NCBI GenBank assembly: GCA_002059205.1
Contig: MVCQ01000038.1
Span: 1-9,306 of the forward strand
Reading direction: 5' to 3'
Source: Candidatus Latescibacteria bacterium 4484_107
GTDB lineage: Bacteria; Latescibacterota; 4484-107
DNA: 9,306 nucleotides
Shown here: positions 6,145-9,306 of the stretch, piece by piece
Position numbering within the stretch: the stretch's first letter is position 1
Layout: every line of letters begins with the position of its first letter
The notes under the pieces: generated by a model
Seen by the model: the letters and a program-made list of their open reading frames with translations, nothing else
The model's database searches: none
What the model was told of the DNA's origin: nothing
Made by a program: the position numbers and the translations under genes

Positions 6145-6152
6145 AAGGAGGT
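6145..6152 (+). promoter_or_regulatory. Strong Shine-Dalgarno site of gene 5
   Basis: AAGGAGGT is a full consensus Shine-Dalgarno site. Its GGAGG core ends 5 nt before the ATG at 6157. It is the best ribosome site in the window and supports that start, which is followed directly by a signal peptide. The heptamer repeat ends at 6142, just before it. Confidence 0.8.
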
Positions 6153-6156
6153 CACG

Positions 6157-9100
6157 ATGGATGCGAGACGAATTTTGGTGTGTACGATCTGCATGGTTGC
6201 GCTGTTTTGCGGGGCCGATGGATGGGTATTGAAGCCCGCCGCACAGGAGCCGCAGCCTGCTATCGAGATTTCGGAATCTCAGCACGATTTCGGGGATGTG
6301 TCGGTGGGACAGGGAGCCTATTGGACGCTTCGCATAAGCAACGAAGGGACGAGCAATCTCTCGCTGGGGTACACGATCACCTCCGGAGACGGCAGTTTCG
6401 GTTTCGATCCCGAACAGATGCCTCCCACGAGTCCGACGGTGTCCCCCGGAGATTCGTTAGAACTGTTTCTTCTGTTCAAACCAACCTCGTCAGGCCCCCA
6501 TGACGGGATGTTGACCATCCAGAGCAACGATCCGAATACCCCGGAGTTGGAGGTGCCGTTGACCGGGCGCGGGGTGGAGCCGAAGATCGTGCTTTCGGAC
6601 GCCACGCACGATTTCGGGGATGTGCTGGTGGGGCAAGCCTCGGATTATTGGATGCTTCGCATAACCAATGAGGGGGAAGGCGATCTCTTTATTCTGAACC
6701 TTCAGGTTGTACCGAAGGAATTTCAGTTCGATGCGAATCGGTTCCCCTCGGAGGAGGAGCGTACGATTGTTCCGGGAGGCGCGCTGGATCTCTTCCTGTT
6801 CTTTGCCCCGACTTCGTCCGGGCTCCGGGAGGGGAAGGTGATCGTCCAGAGCGATGATCCGAATACCCCGGAGTTGGAGATACCCTTGGCGGGACGCGGA
6901 ATCGCGCCGCGGATGGTGCTTTCGGAATCCGCCCACAATTTCGGGAGTGTGCTGGTGGGGCAACACGTGGATAGGACGCTTCGCGTAACCAACGAAGGGG
7001 ACGGCGATCTCATTCTTGGGTATTTCATTCCCTCCGAAAATGGGGCTTTCGGCTTCGATCCCGACCGGATGCCTCCCACAGAGCCGACGCTGGCCCCCGG
7101 AGATACTTTGGAATTGGTCCTGCGCTTTGCCCCCGCTTCCTCGGGCGACCATGAGGGGGCATTGATTATCCAGAGCAACGATCCGGACACGCCGGAGTCT
7201 GAGATCCAGTTGACGGGACGCGGGGTGGAGCCGCAGATTGCGCTTTCGGAATCCGCCCATGATTTCGGGAACGTGCTGGTGGGGCAAGTCGCATACTGGA
7301 CCCTTCACATCACCAACGCGGGGGATGGCGATCTCTACCTGGATCCCTCTGTGACCCCTCTGACTGCCGGTTTCGGTTGGGACGAAACGCAGCTTCCCCT
7401 GGATTGGCGGATCGTGCCGCCCGGAAAGACCCTGGAATTGGTCCTGGGTTTCGCGCCGGGCGACACCACGTTGATCGGGTTTCAAACCGCGACGTTGACC
7501 CTCAAGAGCAACGATCCGGACGCTCCGGAGATCGTGGTGACCATGAAGGGAACGTGCGTGCAGGTGCCCCGGCCCGTGATCCGGATTCTGGAATCGCATC
7601 ACGATTTCGGGAACGTGCTGGTGCGTGAAGCCGCCTATTGGACGCTTCGCATCACCAACGAGGGGAACGCCGATCTCTCTATCGGGTATTCCGTGACCTC
7701 CGGGGACGGCAGTTTCGGATGGGACCCCGAACGGGTGCCTCCTGAGCATCCGGTCGTATCCCCCGGAGATACGCTGGAACTATTCTTGATGTTCGCCCCG
7801 ATTTCGTCCGGGCATCAGGAGGGGGTGGTGATCCTTCCGAGCAACGATCCGAACGCTCCGGAGTTGGAGGTAATCTTGGAGGGACGTGGAGTGCTTCCGG
7901 GTATAGTCCTTTCGGAGTCCGGGCACGATTTCGGGAACGTGGAGCTGGGGGAAGCCGAATATTGGACGCTTCGGATAGACAACACCGGGGAAGCCGATCT
8001 TTCGATTGGGTACACCATCACCTCGGAGGACGGCAGTTTCGGTTGGGATCCCGAACGGGCTCCCACTTCGCAGACGGTATCTCCCGGAGAGCCATTGGAA
8101 CTGTTCCTGATGTTCGCTCCAAAGTCGTCCGGACCAAAGGAGGGAACGCTCGTCATCGAAAGCAGCGATCCAAACAACCCGAAACTGGAGGTGAATTTGC
8201 AGGGATATGGCAGCCAGCCACGGATGGTGCTTTCGGAGTCCGGACACGATTTCGGGGACGTGCAGATGGGGCAGGGGGCCTATTGGACGCTTCGCCTGAG
8301 TAACGAAGGGGAAGGCGTGCTTTCTATCGGGTATTCCGTGACCTCCGGGGACGGCAGTTTTGGTTGGGATCCCAAGCGAATCCCGACGGAGCAAACCGTA
8401 TCCCCAGGAGACACGTTGGAATTTTTTCTCCTTTTCGTCCCGACTGCATTGGGACCTCATAGTGGAACCGTGACCATCCAGAGCAACGATCCGGATCAGC
8501 CGGAGCGCGTGGTGAATATGACAGGCACCGGCGTGGAGGTGCCCCGGCCCGATATCCGAATTTCGGAAACGGAGCACGATTTTGGAGAGGTGGAGGTCGG
8601 CCAGGCGGCGTATTGGACCCTTCGCATATTCAACGGGGGGGCAGCCGATCTCTTTTTAGGGTATGTGTTGACCTCCGAGTATGGCAGTTATGGCTGGGAT
8701 CCCCAGCGGCAGCCTCCCACGGAGCCGACGGTGTCCCCCGGAGACACGTTGGAATTTATCGTGGGCTTTGCTCCGAATGACACGACGCTGCAAACCGGAA
8801 CTTTGATCCTGAAGACCAACGATCCCGACGCGCCCAAGCTGGAGTTTCCCCTGCGTGGAACCGGGGTCGCGCCTCCCCCGCCACCACCGCCTGCTCAACC
8901 TCAGATTGTCGTACAGGAAAACGCCAATTTCGGGAACGTGGAGGTGGGGCAAACCGCGGAGTGGACGCTTCGCATAACCAACGAGGGAGAGGCGGATCTC
9001 TCTATCATAGCCCTCCGACTTACCCCGGAGGAAGCCGAATTCGTCTTCGACGATACCCGGCTCCCCACGAAGTGGACCATTGCGTTGGGAGATACGATGG

Positions 9101-9306
9101 AGCTGTTCCTGTTCTTCGCTCCGAGTTCGTCGGGCCTCCAGGAGGGAACCGTGATTATCCAGAGCACCGATCCGGATCGGCCGGAGGTGCGGGTGGCGTT
9201 ATCCGGCATCGGAGCCGTGCAGGACATTGCGCTGGGAGCCTCTCAACACGATTTCGGCGAAGTGGATATCGAAGATTCCGGGCAATGGGAGTTGGTGATC
9301 CTCAAT
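6157..9306 (+). CDS. Secreted giant protein of tandem ASH/HYDIN-like (choice-of-anchor D) Ig repeats, 3'-truncated by window
   Basis: Open for 1050 codons with no stop before the window ends. Residues 1-30 are a signal peptide (MDARRILVCTICMVALFCGA and on to the PAAQ region). From about residue 37 the protein is a tandem array of about 108-residue beta-sandwich repeats. Each has the pattern h-x-x-HDFGnV-x-VGQ, WTLRITNEG, DLSIGY, SFGWDPER, VSPGDTLELFL-x-FAP, SNDPD-x-PELEV, GRGV. This matches the Ig-like ASH/HYDIN type that databases often call choice-of-anchor D. The HDFG-equivalent lies at residues 43, 151, 260, 368, 482, 590, 697, 807, 923 and 1031. Unit 9 has AN in place of HD. Units 4 and 8 differ in the later half (GFAP-x-DTTL, LK-x-NDPDAP). 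Seven prolines (906-912) separate units 8 and 9. Likely an extracellular, extended adhesin or structural protein; any C-terminal sorting or anchor signal lies beyond the window. No enzymatic motif is visible. Confidence 0.9.
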   Translation, partial: MDARRILVCTICMVALFCGADGWVLKPAAQEPQPAIEISESQHDFGDVSVGQGAYWTLRISNEGTSNLSLGYTITSGDGSFGFDPEQMPPTSPTVSPGDSLELFLLFKPTSSGPHDGMLTIQSNDPNTPELEVPLTGRGVEPKIVLSDATHDFGDVLVGQASDYWMLRITNEGEGDLFILNLQVVPKEFQFDANRFPSEEERTIVPGGALDLFLFFAPTSSGLREGKVIVQSDDPNTPELEIPLAGRGIAPRMVLSESAHNFGSVLVGQHVDRTLRVTNEGDGDLILGYFIPSENGAFGFDPDRMPPTEPTLAPGDTLELVLRFAPASSGDHEGALIIQSNDPDTPESEIQLTGRGVEPQIALSESAHDFGNVLVGQVAYWTLHITNAGDGDLYLDPSVTPLTAGFGWDETQLPLDWRIVPPGKTLELVLGFAPGDTTLIGFQTATLTLKSNDPDAPEIVVTMKGTCVQVPRPVIRILESHHDFGNVLVREAAYWTLRITNEGNADLSIGYSVTSGDGSFGWDPERVPPEHPVVSPGDTLELFLMFAPISSGHQEGVVILPSNDPNAPELEVILEGRGVLPGIVLSESGHDFGNVELGEAEYWTLRIDNTGEADLSIGYTITSEDGSFGWDPERAPTSQTVSPGEPLELFLMFAPKSSGPKEGTLVIESSDPNNPKLEVNLQGYGSQPRMVLSESGHDFGDVQMGQGAYWTLRLSNEGEGVLSIGYSVTSGDGSFGWDPKRIPTEQTVSPGDTLEFFLLFVPTALGPHSGTVTIQSNDPDQPERVVNMTGTGVEVPRPDIRISETEHDFGEVEVGQAAYWTLRIFNGGAADLFLGYVLTSEYGSYGWDPQRQPPTEPTVSPGDTLEFIVGFAPNDTTLQTGTLILKTNDPDAPKLEFPLRGTGVAPPPPPPPAQPQIVVQENANFGNVEVGQTAEWTLRITNEGEADLSIIALRLTPEEAEFVFDDTRLPTKWTIALGDTMELFLFFAPSSSGLQEGTVIIQSTDPDRPEVRVALSGIGAVQDIALGASQHDFGEVDIEDSGQWELVILN
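6283..9306 (+). repeat. Tandem 321-348-bp coding repeats (nine full units and part of a tenth)
   Basis: Counting from the HDFG-equivalent codon, units start at 6283, 6607, 6934, 7258, 7600, 7924, 8245, 8575, 8923 and 9247. Spacings are 107-116 codons, always a multiple of three. Similarity persists at DNA level: 7678-7715 (unit 5) and 8323-8360 (unit 7) are identical over 38 bp. The linker segment AGGTGCCCCGGCCCG occurs at both 7562-7576 (units 4/5) and 8537-8551 (units 7/8). Units 2 and 9 share a variant first half. This mosaic pattern suggests unequal recombination or gene conversion. Confidence 0.85.

Noticed and set aside
6490..7749. Long open frame of 419 codons on the minus strand
   Set aside because: It is antisense to the Ig-repeat gene. 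Because the repeat spacing is always a multiple of three, one stop-free antisense frame recurs in every unit. The same effect gives the frames at 7780-8577 and 8656-8952. None has a convincing ribosome site, signal or domain.

Overview
The window looks like a chromosomal segment of an uncultivated Gram-negative bacterium. Every protein seen is built for the cell envelope: signal peptides, a lipoprotein, two outer-membrane barrels and a large secreted repeat protein. The style (PD40 propellers, CsgG-like proteins, carboxypeptidase-regulatory-like lipoproteins, choice-of-anchor-D/ASH repeats) is one I associate with FCB-type or neighbouring phyla. No phylogenetic marker is present, so this placement is only a guess. 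All five genes lie on the + strand. There are no rRNA, tRNA, CRISPR, transposase or integrase genes.

Layout. (1) 1-741: the 3' end of a gene whose start lies upstream, with an Ig-like domain and an LPP20-like tail. (2) 851-2290: a secreted fusion of a CsgG-like domain, an FlgT-C-like domain, a coiled coil and a small C-terminal beta-barrel. (3) 2595-5567: a 990-residue fusion of a gluzincin metallopeptidase (HELTH), a six-bladed TolB/PD40 propeller and an Omp85-like barrel without POTRA domains. (4) 5714-6082: a small lipoprotein with one carboxypeptidase-regulatory-like domain. (5) 6157 to the window end: the first 1050 residues of a secreted protein made of about 108-residue ASH/HYDIN-like Ig repeats, nine complete and a tenth cut by the window edge. 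It has no stop codon inside the window.

The gaps are not plain spacer. Each holds a short dispersed-repeat family: a CCTGATC heptamer type (about 755-790 and 6092-6142), an ATCCGTG type (about 2304-2523), and a long imperfect palindrome of the CCGCAAAG type (5571-5701) that fills almost the whole gap between genes 3 and 4. A further heptamer, AATCCGC, sits in frame inside gene 3, where it extends a propeller loop. This colonisation of gene junctions, and of one coding loop, by 7-bp-period repeats and palindromes is the most unusual DNA-level feature here.

How the genes may work together is inference. Genes 1 and 2 resemble CsgG/LPP20-type accessory lipoproteins. Gene 3 combines parts that resemble separate outer-membrane assembly factors (protease, propeller, Omp85 barrel). 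Genes 4 and 5 are exported beta-sandwich proteins. A shared role in building or decorating the cell surface fits, but nothing in the sequence proves that they act as one system.
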